Assembly (NCBI GenBank): GCA_021845645.1
Contig: JAJZVM010000088.1
Location: 1 to 16,219 of the forward strand
DNA: 16,219 bases
Direction: 5' to 3'
From: Bacillota bacterium
GTDB taxonomy: Bacteria; Bacillota_E; JAJZYS01; JAJYTV01
Positions within the stretch are counted from its first letter, which is position 1. Every line of letters starts with the position of its first letter. The position numbers and the translations under genes are program-made. The notes beneath the pieces are model-generated. The model did not search any database and was not told the DNA's origin. It was given only the letters and a program-made list of their open reading frames with translations. Of this stretch, positions 6,167-13,807 are shown in pieces.

Positions 6167-7687
6167 TCAATAGCCCGCCTTCGCGCCGAACGACTTGCGC
6201 AAGGCGGTCTTCAACACCTTGCCCGAGGCGTTTCGCGGCAAGGACGGGACGAACTCGACCGAGCGCGGCTTCTTGTAGCGCGAGAGACGCTCCGCGCAGA
6301 ACTCCATGAGTTCCTCCGCCGATGCCTCATGTTCGGGCTTCAGGGCGACGATGGCCTTGACCGCCTCGCCCCAGTGCTCGTCCGCCACCCCGATGACGGC
6401 CGCCTCGAGCACGGCGGGGTGCTGGAACAGGACTTCCTCGACCTCGCGCGGGAAGATGTTCTCGCCGCCGCTGATGATCATGTCGGTCTTGCGGTCCAGG
6501 ACGTAGACGTAGCCCTCCTCGTCCTGGCGCACGATGTCGCCCGCGTGGAACCAGCCGCCCCGCATCGCCCTGGCCGTCGCCTCCGGCAGCTTGTAGTACT
6601 CCGTCATGATCGTGGGACCGCGGTAGACGATCTCACCCGGCGCGCCCTGCGGCACGTCGCGGTCCTCTTCGTCCAGGACCCGCACCTCGACCGTTGGGAT
6701 GGGCAGCCCGACGCAGGCGGACTTGCGCAGCCCGTCCTCGTGCGGCAGGAGCGTCGTCACGGAGGCCGTCTCCGTCATGCCGAAGACGTCGTTGATCCGG
6801 GCATTCGGGAACGTGCGCATGATGCGTGCCCTGAGTTCCGTGGGGAGGATCGCCCCGCCGGAGTTCCAGATGCGCAGAGAGGAGAAGTCGTAGCCGGAAA
6901 AGCCGTCCTGGGCCAGGAAGCTGATCGCCATGGTCGGTACGAACCAGACCGTCGTCACCTTGTGGCGCTCGATCGCCTGGGCTGCGCCCGACGGGTCGAA
7001 CGCCCGCATGATGACGACGGTGCCGCCGACCAGGATATGCGCCAGGAAGAAGCAGATGAAACCGACGTGGAAGAGCGGCACGGCGTTCAGGTAGACGTCG
7101 CCGCTGCGGAAGCCCGCGACCATCGGCATCGTGAGGGCGTTCGTGACGACGGCGAGATGGCTCAGCACGGCACCCTTCGGCTGGCCCGTGGTGCCGCTCG
7201 TGTAGAGGATGATCGCGGGCGCGAGCATGTCGACCGGGTGGACGGGCTCGCCGTCCGGCGCATGCAAGAGCTCCTCAAGCGGAAGCGAGCCTACTCCGAG
7301 GGATCCCTCGGCCAGGAGGAAGTGGCGCACCTTTGGCAGCTCGGGACGAATTTCCCTGAGCATCTCCGTGAACTCCGCTCCGGCCAGCACCGCGACGGCG
7401 TCCGACTGGTCGATGACGTAGACAGCGTCGCGCGCGTTGTAGCGGAAGTTGAGGGGCACCGCTGTGGCGCCGGCCTTCGTCACGGCGAACATGAGTGCGG
7501 TCAGCTCGATGCTGTTGTACATCCAGACTGCGACATGCTCGCCCGGCTTGATCCCGAGCGCGAGCAGGCCGTTCGCGTAGCGGTTGACGAGACGGTTGTA
7601 GTCGCCATAGGTGATCTGGCGCTCGCCCTCGATCAAGGCGACACGCCCGGGGAACTGCCTGCTGGTGCGGGCCAGCACCTCGCCCAT
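6167..7687 (-). CDS. Acyl-CoA synthetase (AMP-forming, FadD-like)
   Basis: A 506-residue adenylate-forming enzyme that makes an acyl-AMP from a carboxylic acid and ATP, then an acyl-CoA. The P-loop is YTSGTTGQPKG (162-172), the A5 motif FGMTET (302-307), A7 GWFHAGD (378-384), the hinge motif near VLDRKTDMIISGGENIFPRE, and the catalytic Lys in NASGKVLK (K490). All are intact. ATG 7687 was chosen because AGGAG sits seven bases upstream. A GTG at 7723 with AGGGAGGGG before it is a real alternative that would add 12 residues. The frame stays open further upstream but is not protein-like there. It leads the thiolase in an operon and diverges from the MFS transporter gene. The substrate is uncertain: medium/long-chain fatty acid, acetoacetate or another carboxylate. 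Confidence 0.5.
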   Translation of the reverse strand: MGEVLARTSRQFPGRVALIEGERQITYGDYNRLVNRYANGLLALGIKPGEHVAVWMYNSIELTALMFAVTKAGATAVPLNFRYNARDAVYVIDQSDAVAVLAGAEFTEMLREIRPELPKVRHFLLAEGSLGVGSLPLEELLHAPDGEPVHPVDMLAPAIILYTSGTTGQPKGAVLSHLAVVTNALTMPMVAGFRSGDVYLNAVPLFHVGFICFFLAHILVGGTVVIMRAFDPSGAAQAIERHKVTTVWFVPTMAISFLAQDGFSGYDFSSLRIWNSGGAILPTELRARIMRTFPNARINDVFGMTETASVTTLLPHEDGLRKSACVGLPIPTVEVRVLDEEDRDVPQGAPGEIVYRGPTIMTEYYKLPEATARAMRGGWFHAGDIVRQDEEGYVYVLDRKTDMIISGGENIFPREVEEVLFQHPAVLEAAVIGVADEHWGEAVKAIVALKPEHEASAEELMEFCAERLSRYKKPRSVEFVPSLPRNASGKVLKTALRKSFGAKAGY

Positions 7688-7694
7688 CAGGAGA

Positions 7695-7699
7695 CTCCT
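7695..7699 (-). promoter_or_regulatory. Ribosome binding site supporting the acyl-CoA ligase start
   Basis: AGGAG on the minus strand, seven bases before ATG 7687. It decides between this start and the upstream GTG 7723, which has its own AGGGAGGGG. Confidence 0.5.
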
Positions 7700-7742
7700 G
7701 TGCAGCAGATCCTCGCCTTCCACCTGCCCACCCCTCCCTGTG

Positions 7743-7809
7743 CACCGGGCCTGACCGGTGTGGCGAAGGCATTGGCCAGGCGGGAGCGGTTTCCTGCTGC
7801 GGATCGCAG
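7743..7809. promoter_or_regulatory. Palindromes in the divergent ligase/MFS control region
   Basis: The 178 bp between the two divergent starts hold CACCGG-GCCTGA-CCGGTG (7743-7760, perfect 6-bp arms) and CTGCG-GAT-CGCAG (7797-7809, perfect 5-bp arms). Either could be an operator for a regulator controlling both transcripts. No confident -35/-10 pair was found, and short palindromes are frequent in GC-rich DNA. Confidence 0.5.
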
Positions 7810-7865
7810 GTGGTGGCCGAATTCCCCCCAGAGCATAGCCATGGCACATGGGAGGGGGACGGCAA

Positions 7866-9179
7866 GTGAGCGTTGATGTGCGCACACGTCTCGACGAGAT
7901 GCGGCTCGGAGCGTTTCACCGGCGCCTGATCGTCGTAGGCGGCCTCGGCATCATGTTTGACGCCTTGGATGTCGGCATTCTCTCGTTCGTGCTGGCGGCG
8001 CTGATCCTCGCCTGGCACCTCGGCCCCGTGACGATCGGCGTCATGGGCAGCATCAATCTCGTCGGCATGGCCATCGGTGCCGCGGTCGCGGGCACCCTGG
8101 CAGACCGCTACGGCCGGCGCACCGTCTTCATGTGGACGCTGTTCCTCTACAGCATCGCCACGGGGATCGCGGGGTTCGCCACCTCGGCGCTGTTCCTCAT
8201 CGTCATGCGCTTCATCGTTGGCCTCGGTCTGGGCGGTGAACTGCCCGTGACCACCACGCTCGTGGCGGAGTTCCTGCCCGCGGGCCAGCGCGGCAGGGGC
8301 GTAGTCTGGCTCGAGAGCTTCTGGGCACTCGGTTCGCTCGTCGCGGCGGTGATCGCCTACTTCCTGATTCCTGTCTTCACCTGGCGCATCGGCTTCTTCA
8401 TTGGCGCCTTGCCCGCCCTCTACATCCTCTATCTGAGGCGCGGCATCCCCGAGTCTCCCCGCTACCTCTGGCAGGTTGGCGCGCGGGACGAGGCGGCGCG
8501 CGTCACGCGGATGGTCCGCGGCGAGCACCCGGCTTCAGCCAGTCGCTCGCCAGCCGCGGCGGGAGTGCCCCTGCGCGTCCTCCTCGCCAGGGCCCACCGC
8601 CGGACGACGATCTCGCTCTGGCTTCTCTGGCTGATGATGAACTTCGCCTATTACGGCATGTTCCTCTGGCTGCCGTCGGTGCTCGCCTTGCGCGGCATGG
8701 GCCTCGTGCACAGCTTCCTCTACGTCCTGCTCGTGACGGTGTGCGAGATCCCCGGCTACCTTTCCGCGGCGTGGCTCGTCGAGCGCTGGGGCAGGCGACC
8801 CGTCCTGCTCGTCTACCTGCTGCTCGCCGCCGGTGCGGCTACCGCCTTCGGCCTCGCCCAGACGCCCGGCCAGGTGCTGGGCTTCGGCATGCTGCTCGGC
8901 TTCATGAACCTCGGGGCCTGGGGCGCCACCTACGCCTACACGAGCGAGCAGTACCCCACACTCCTCCGGGCACGGGGCAACGGCTTCGCCATGGGGGTGG
9001 GACGGATCGGTGGCGTCGCCGGGCCGCTCCTGGTCGGCTATCTCCTGGCAGGCAAGGTGGGCACCACGGGCATCTTCGGGATCTTCGCGGCCGCCCAGCT
9101 CGTGGCCCTCGTCGCGTCGGCGCTGGTCGGCCGGGAGACGCGGGGCATGACTCTGGAGGAGATCGCGGACGAGTCTTGA
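7866..9179 (+). CDS. MFS transporter, metabolite:H+ symporter type
   Basis: A 437-residue inner-membrane protein with about twelve hydrophobic segments. The N-terminal helix has GIMFDALDVGILSF with acidic D32 and D35, typical of the aromatic acid/niacin-type branch. The loop 2-3 motif reads GTLADRYGRRTVF (76-88), followed by RFIVGLGLGGELPV, and the half-way loop by GIPESPRYLWQ (194-203). The C-terminus, GRETRGMTLEEI, is characteristic of this branch. GTG 7866 was chosen because GGGAGGGGGA lies just upstream; ATG 7848 is possible but overlaps that site. It diverges from the acyl-CoA ligase and precedes the crotonase gene by 75 bp. Import of an organic acid feeding the adjacent CoA pathway is a reasonable inference, but the substrate is not readable from the sequence. 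Confidence 0.5.
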   Translation: MSVDVRTRLDEMRLGAFHRRLIVVGGLGIMFDALDVGILSFVLAALILAWHLGPVTIGVMGSINLVGMAIGAAVAGTLADRYGRRTVFMWTLFLYSIATGIAGFATSALFLIVMRFIVGLGLGGELPVTTTLVAEFLPAGQRGRGVVWLESFWALGSLVAAVIAYFLIPVFTWRIGFFIGALPALYILYLRRGIPESPRYLWQVGARDEAARVTRMVRGEHPASASRSPAAAGVPLRVLLARAHRRTTISLWLLWLMMNFAYYGMFLWLPSVLALRGMGLVHSFLYVLLVTVCEIPGYLSAAWLVERWGRRPVLLVYLLLAAGAATAFGLAQTPGQVLGFGMLLGFMNLGAWGATYAYTSEQYPTLLRARGNGFAMGVGRIGGVAGPLLVGYLLAGKVGTTGIFGIFAAAQLVALVASALVGRETRGMTLEEIADES

Positions 9180-9254
9180 CGCACCTTGGGGCGCGTTCCC
9201 CTGAAGGCGTAGCGTCAGCGGTGTCGGCGACGTTTCGCCAGGGAGGTATCGTGG

Positions 9255-10037
9255 GTGCAGAAGGTGTTGTACGACGCGAGTCACGAGCCCGAGCGCATCG
9301 GCATCGTCACCTTGAACCATCCCCAGAAGCGCAACGCCCTGTCGACCGAGATGCTCTTGGACCTTGGCGAGGCTCTTGCGTCCGTCGCGGCCGGCGACAA
9401 GGTGAACGCCGTCGTGCTGCGCGGCGCCGGCCCGGTGTTCCGTTCCGGCCACGACCTGAGGGAGGTCCGGGAAGGCACCACTCCCGACATGCTCAAGCTG
9501 TTCGAGGTGTGCAAAGACGTCTTCCAAACCATGCGTCGCATGCCGCAGGTGGTGATCGCCGAGGTGCACGGCATCGCCACCGCGGCGGGCTGCCAACTGG
9601 TTGCTGGCGCAGACCTCGCGGTCGCCTCCATGGCGGCCAAGTTCGCTACGCCCGGCGTCAAGATCGGCCTGTTCTGCACGACGCCCGCCGTCTTCCTGAG
9701 CCGCGCCATCCCACGCAAGAAGGCTGCCGAGATGCTGTTCACCGGCGAGTACATGTCGGCGGCGGACGCCCAGCGGTTCGGGCTGGTCAACTGCGTGGTG
9801 GCGCCGGGGGAACTCGAGGGCGCGACGCTTGCCCTCGCCCGGCAGGTAGCCGCTTACAGCCTCGAGACGCTCGGCAGGGGCAAACAGGCCTTTTACCGCC
9901 AGCTTGGCATGGCGGACTTCCAGGCGCTCGCCTACGCGACGCAGGTGATGGTGGGCGAGGCGGGGCTGCCCGACGCGCAGGAGGGCATCGCGGCGTTCCT
10001 CGAAAAGCGGGAGCCGGTCTGGAGCGACCGCCGCTGA
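9255..10037 (+). CDS. Crotonase-fold protein, ECHDC3-like
   Basis: A 260-residue crotonase superfamily member, normal in length. The first oxyanion-hole block is VFRSGHDLREV (62-72), the second GIATAAGCQLVAGADLAVAS (106-125). In enoyl-CoA hydratases Glu144 follows GGGC and Glu164 follows AQP; here these positions are Gln114 (AGCQL) and Gly134 (FATPGVKIGLF). Both catalytic glutamates are therefore missing. The blocks ATPGVKIGLFCTTPAV, AIPRKKAAEMLFTGE and the C-terminal AQEGIAAFLEKREPVW-type ending closely resemble the mitochondrial ECHDC3 family, whose reaction is poorly defined. The start GTG 9255 has GGGAGG at 9241-9246, eight bases upstream. It probably shares a transcript with the MFS gene. 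It likely binds an acyl-CoA, but simple hydratase activity is doubtful. Confidence 0.5.
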   Translation: MQKVLYDASHEPERIGIVTLNHPQKRNALSTEMLLDLGEALASVAAGDKVNAVVLRGAGPVFRSGHDLREVREGTTPDMLKLFEVCKDVFQTMRRMPQVVIAEVHGIATAAGCQLVAGADLAVASMAAKFATPGVKIGLFCTTPAVFLSRAIPRKKAAEMLFTGEYMSAADAQRFGLVNCVVAPGELEGATLALARQVAAYSLETLGRGKQAFYRQLGMADFQALAYATQVMVGEAGLPDAQEGIAAFLEKREPVWSDRR

Positions 10038-10071
10038 TCTCCGGTGCCCGCCTGAGGCGTGCAGCTGCCCG

Positions 10072-10863
<792 letters not shown>

Positions 10864-10923
10864 GATCCACCTGCCCCCCTTCTCGCCTGCGGATTCTCCG
10901 CGGCGAGGTGCCGTCCTGCCGAA

Positions 10924-10968
10924 GACGCCAAGGCGGCAGTCCCTGTGCGGAACTGCCGCCTTGGCGTC
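10924..10968 (-). terminator. Perfect 17-bp hairpin after the secreted-protein gene
   Basis: GACGCCAAGGCGGCAGT (10924-10940) and its exact complement (10952-10968) enclose an 11-base loop. It begins seven bases after the stop codon of the secreted protein gene on the minus strand and about 60 bp before the dehydrogenase start. No T-tract follows on the minus strand, so it would be an atypical intrinsic terminator; transcript stabilisation is an alternative. Confidence 0.5.
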
Positions 10969-10975
10969 GCGGTTT

Positions 10976-11596
10976 CTAGTTTGCGCGGGCCGGTGCCTCG
11001 ACTGTCCGGACGCCGGGAGCCGCGCCGTCCAGCGCGCTGTTGACGAAGCGGTGGACGCGGCCGGCAAGATGGCTTTGCACCCGCTTGGCCTGCTCCTGCG
11101 TCAGTTGGCCGGCCGCCACGGCGGCGGCGATGCGCCGCTCCGCGCTGGCCCTGAGCGCCTGTTCCAAGCCCTGGCCTGTCTTGCCCTGCGCCTGGGCGAT
11201 CGCCGCAGGCGTCTCGCCTTGCCGCAGGCGGCCGATGAAGTCTTCGGGCGTGACGCCGAGATAGGCCGCGGCGTCCAGGACCAATCGGCTGCCCCAGATG
11301 TGGCCCCGGTGCCCACCGGGTACAGGGAACCTGTCTTCCTTGATCGCGCGCTCCATCTTCGCGGCTTGCTCCTGGGTGATCCTGCCCTGGCGCAGGAGCG
11401 TGCGCACTCTGTCGAGGCGCGCCTGTGTTAGCGCGCCCTTGAGCTTTTGCTCAGGGATGCCGAGATGCCGCGCCACATCGCTGATGAAACCCTCGGCTCC
11501 GGGATGTGGGGCCCTGGCAGCCAGCGCGGCAGCGGCGCCGCCCAGGAGCACCGGCAAGGCGAGCATCGCGCCGAGCCAGCGCAGACTGTGCTTCAA
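10976..11596 (-). CDS. Secreted helical-repeat protein (YckD/DUF2680-like)
   Basis: A 206-residue exported protein. A Sec signal peptide is clear: MKHSLRW, then a hydrophobic core LGAMLALPVLLGGAAAALA, with cleavage near residue 27. No lipobox Cys is present. Two similar helical units follow. Each has LG(I/V) with a spaced helix and then a G(R/Q)(I/L)TQEQA motif: residues 36-86 (HLGIPEQKL and GRITQEQAAKMERAI) and 104-182 (YLGVTPEDF and GQLTQEQAKRVQSHL). Such repeats occur in uncharacterised secreted proteins of Gram-positive bacteria. The start is TTG 11596, with CCTCC on the plus strand (GGAGG on the minus) seven bases upstream. It lies 97 bp after the histidine kinase on the same strand, with a hairpin between. 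A role as a periplasmic or surface partner of that sensor, in the manner of CpxP, is conceivable but not shown. Confidence 0.5.
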   Translation of the reverse strand: MKHSLRWLGAMLALPVLLGGAAAALAARAPHPGAEGFISDVARHLGIPEQKLKGALTQARLDRVRTLLRQGRITQEQAAKMERAIKEDRFPVPGGHRGHIWGSRLVLDAAAYLGVTPEDFIGRLRQGETPAAIAQAQGKTGQGLEQALRASAERRIAAAVAAGQLTQEQAKRVQSHLAGRVHRFVNSALDGAAPGVRTVEAPARAN

Positions 11597-11640
11597 GACG
11601 GTTCCTCCCTCTCCGAGACCTCCGGTACAAGCAAAGCATG

Positions 11641-11672
11641 CCCGCCTGCGCGGATCCGTCTGCGCAGGCGGG
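11641..11672 (-). terminator. Hairpin between histidine kinase and secreted-protein genes
   Basis: CCCGCCTGCGC (11641-11651) and GCGCAGGCGGG (11662-11672) form a perfect 11-bp stem with a 10-base loop, about 20 bp after the kinase stop codon. It lacks a T-tract. It may end or attenuate the two-component transcript before the secreted-protein gene. Confidence 0.5.
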
Positions 11673-11693
11673 GCAGGGGCGCTGCTTCGGTTC

Positions 11694-12983
11694 CTAGGAA
11701 GCGCTGTCCGCCTGCGGCGGAACGGCCTGCGGCCAGTGCACGGTCACGGTCGTCCCCTGGCCGGGGGCGGTCGTGAGCTCCACCGTGCCACCGCGCGACT
11801 CGACGAGGACGCGGACGAGCGCGAGGCCAAGGCCCAGTCCCCCCAGCCGGTCGCCGCGGTAGAAGCGGTCGAAGGCGTGAAGGGCCATCTCCTGCGTCAT
11901 GCCGACGCCGTCGTCCTTCACCCAGGCCACGGCCGTCCCGGCGTCACGCCGCCAGCCGAGCTCGATCCGGGTCTCGGCTGGGTTGTGCCGCACGGCGTTG
12001 TCGACCAGGAGATCGAGCACCTGGCCGATTTCCGCGGTGGGCGCCTCCACCCAGGTCTCCTCAGGCCCCGCCTGCAGGACATGATCCCGGGCCGCGCGGC
12101 GCACCGCCTGTCCGAGGTTGGCACGGGATTCGCCCTCGTTTGCGTCCAGGTCGCGTATGCGAGCGGCCAGGCGGGCGGCCTCCCGCTGGGCGAGGGCGGC
12201 GGCTTCCAGGGCCTCGTCGCCCTGCAGGCGCCCGCCGGCGAGGAGTTCCAGCGTGCCCAGGACGGTGGAGAGCGGTGTGCGCAGGTCGTGCAGGGTCATC
12301 TCGCGCAAGGCCCGCTCGCGCTGCTCCGAGGCTTCGAGCGCGCTGAACGTCTGGCCGAGGCGCGTGAGCATCCTTCTGAGGGACTCCGCCAGGTCGCGGA
12401 TCTCGAGCACGCCATGATCCTGCGGCAGACTGATTTCGAGGTCGCCCGTCTCGCTGATGCGCGCCGCCTGGGCCGAGAGCGCGGAGAGCGGAGCCGTCAG
12501 GCCGCGGGCGATGGCGAGGGCCATCAGTCCTGCGAGCAGTACGGCTGCAACCGTGACGAGGGCGAGCACGCCCTCCAGGGCATGCACTGGGCGTGTCACG
12601 CTGGCGAGGTTGACCTGTTCGAGGAAGTAGCCACCCGGCACAGGCACTGTGTAGCGCAGGCTGCGCGTCTCCTGGCTCACGCCCAGCGGAGGCGGTTTCT
12701 GCGGCACCGTGCCGACGGCGTAGGCGCGACGGCCGTTCTCGGTGTAGATCGCGATCGATTCGCCCAGCGGGAGGCGGGCGGGGACGGCTCCCGTATGCAG
12801 GTAGAAGCCGACCGTCGCGCGCGTCGACACCATGAGCTGCGCCCTCAGGTTGTGGATCAGCACGCTGCGCAGGAAGTAGACGGCGCCGAGATCGGCGAGG
12901 AGCAGGGAGGCCCCCACGAGCGCCACCATGGCCAAGAGCAGCCTGCGGCTCAAGCTTCGCGGTCGACCCTCACGCTTCGCCAT
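11694..12983 (-). CDS. Two-component sensor histidine kinase
   Basis: A 429-residue membrane kinase. TM1 is at about 16-38 and TM2 at about 136-158, bounding an extracytoplasmic sensor segment of about 100 residues without a domain I recognise. A HAMP linker follows (about 160-213). The dimerisation/phosphoacceptor motif is MTLHDLRTPLSTVLG with His232. The ATP-binding domain has the N box LLVDNAVRHNP (N329), G1 KDDGVGM (356-362), the F box FDRFYRGD and G2 GLGLGLALV. All are intact, so it should be an active kinase for the response regulator. Its ATG 12983 lies inside the end of the regulator gene (14-bp overlap), which indicates translational coupling. The secreted helical protein follows it, and the exporter diverges upstream of the regulator, so envelope stress sensing is plausible. 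The stimulus is unknown. Confidence 0.5.
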   Translation of the reverse strand: MAKREGRPRSLSRRLLLAMVALVGASLLLADLGAVYFLRSVLIHNLRAQLMVSTRATVGFYLHTGAVPARLPLGESIAIYTENGRRAYAVGTVPQKPPPLGVSQETRSLRYTVPVPGGYFLEQVNLASVTRPVHALEGVLALVTVAAVLLAGLMALAIARGLTAPLSALSAQAARISETGDLEISLPQDHGVLEIRDLAESLRRMLTRLGQTFSALEASEQRERALREMTLHDLRTPLSTVLGTLELLAGGRLQGDEALEAAALAQREAARLAARIRDLDANEGESRANLGQAVRRAARDHVLQAGPEETWVEAPTAEIGQVLDLLVDNAVRHNPAETRIELGWRRDAGTAVAWVKDDGVGMTQEMALHAFDRFYRGDRLGGLGLGLALVRVLVESRGGTVELTTAPGQGTTVTVHWPQAVPPQADSAS

Positions 12984-13644
12984 GCTCGTCCAGGCGGTAG
13001 CCGAATCCGCGGACCGTATGGATGATGCGCGGTCCGAAGGCCTCGAGCTTGCGCCGCAGATAACTGATGTAGACGTCGAGCACGCCTTCGCCCACCTCGG
13101 CGTCGAAGCCCCAGACCCTCTCCAGGATCTGTTCGCGCGTCAGGACGCGCCGCTGGTTGCGCAGGAAGAAGCAGAGCAGGTCGTACTCGCGCCGCGTCAG
13201 GTCGAGGGGCTGCCCGGCGCGCAAGGCCTGCTGCCGCTCGAGATGCACCTCGACGTCGGCGAAGCTCAGGACAGGCAGCCTGTCCTCCGGCACAGGGCGC
13301 CGCGACACCGCGCGCATGCGCATGACGAGTTCCTCGAAGGCGAACGGCTTGGCGACATAGTCATCCGCGCCCAGTTCGAAGCCGTGCACGCGATCCGGAA
13401 CGGACCCGCGCGCCGTCAACATGATCACCATGATGGCGCGGTCCTTCAGGCGGGGGACGAGCGCGAAGCCCGATCCGTCCGGCAGGTTGACGTCCACGAG
13501 CGCCAACTGGAAGGCGCTGTGCTCGAGCAGCTGCAGAGTCTCGGCGAGCGACCCTGTCACGGTGGGCTCGAAGCCCTCGGCTGTCAGACCCAGGCGCAGA
13601 GTCGCGCCGAGCGAGGGGTCGTCCTCCACCACCAGGACGCGCAT
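12970..13644 (-). CDS. OmpR/PhoB-family response regulator
   Basis: A 224-residue two-domain regulator. The receiver domain has VVEDD at the N-terminus (acidic pocket 7-9), the phosphoacceptor in LALVDVNLPDG (D51), Thr77 in IMLTARG and Lys99 in YVAKPF. The winged-helix output domain (about 125-222) has LDLTRREYDLLCFFLRN, LTREQILERVWG, VDVYISYLRRKL-type and IHTVRGFGYRL motifs, all normal. ATG 13644 was chosen for the GGAGGTGG seven bases upstream; a longer frame upstream carries no family similarity. It is divergent from the ABC exporter operon (163 bp between starts) and overlaps the kinase gene. By analogy with BceRS-type arrangements it may control that exporter, which is an inference from position. 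Confidence 0.5.
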   Translation of the reverse strand: MRVLVVEDDPSLGATLRLGLTAEGFEPTVTGSLAETLQLLEHSAFQLALVDVNLPDGSGFALVPRLKDRAIMVIMLTARGSVPDRVHGFELGADDYVAKPFAFEELVMRMRAVSRRPVPEDRLPVLSFADVEVHLERQQALRAGQPLDLTRREYDLLCFFLRNQRRVLTREQILERVWGFDAEVGEGVLDVYISYLRRKLEAFGPRIIHTVRGFGYRLDEHGEA

Positions 13645-13662
13645 CGCCGACCACCTCCGGCA

Positions 13663-13677
13663 GTTGTTCTGCACAAC
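13663..13677. promoter_or_regulatory. Inverted repeat near the response regulator start
   Basis: GTTGT-TCTGC-ACAAC: 5-bp perfect arms with a 5-base centre, next to the candidate -10 of the regulator gene. It could be an operator, for instance for autoregulation. OmpR-type regulators more often bind direct repeats, so this is weak. Confidence 0.5.
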
Positions 13678-13707
13678 ATTGTAGCGGAGCGCGGGGACGA
13701 GTTCACA
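13678..13707 (-). promoter_or_regulatory. Candidate sigma70-type promoter for the two-component operon
   Basis: On the minus strand TGTGAA (13702-13707) and TACAAT (13678-13683) are separated by 18 bp, about 34 bp upstream of ATG 13644. The -10 is good; the -35 is only partly matched. It stands out in otherwise GC-rich surroundings. Confidence 0.5.
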
Positions 13708-13757
13708 GAAGCCGCCATGTTGCCGGCCAGTGGGCAGGAGAAGGGCCAGGTGGAAGG

Positions 13758-13777
13758 AATTCACCGAGTGATGAATT
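13758..13777. promoter_or_regulatory. Imperfect palindrome upstream of the ABC exporter
   Basis: AATTCAC-CGA-GTGATGAATT is a near-palindrome (two extra bases in the right arm), A+T-rich against its background and about 30 bp before the permease start. It could be a regulator or polymerase binding site for the exporter operon. The evidence is pattern only. Confidence 0.5.
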
Positions 13778-13807
13778 GTGTGCGTGTTCGGGAGGAGTGA
13801 CTCTACC

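Noticed and set aside
6041..7876. A 611-codon plus-strand open frame opposite the acyl-CoA ligase
   Set aside because: It is antisense to a clearly conserved enzyme with all motifs, is very rich in Arg, His, Asp and Val as expected for the complement of GC-rich coding DNA, and matches no family.
8535..9596. A 353-codon minus-strand open frame opposite the MFS and crotonase genes
   Set aside because: It crosses the boundary of two real genes and is Gly/His/Glu-rich without motifs; another antisense shadow.
11298..13025. A 575-codon plus-strand open frame opposite the kinase and secreted protein
   Set aside because: It spans two genes and an intergenic hairpin on the other strand and has the composition of an antisense shadow.
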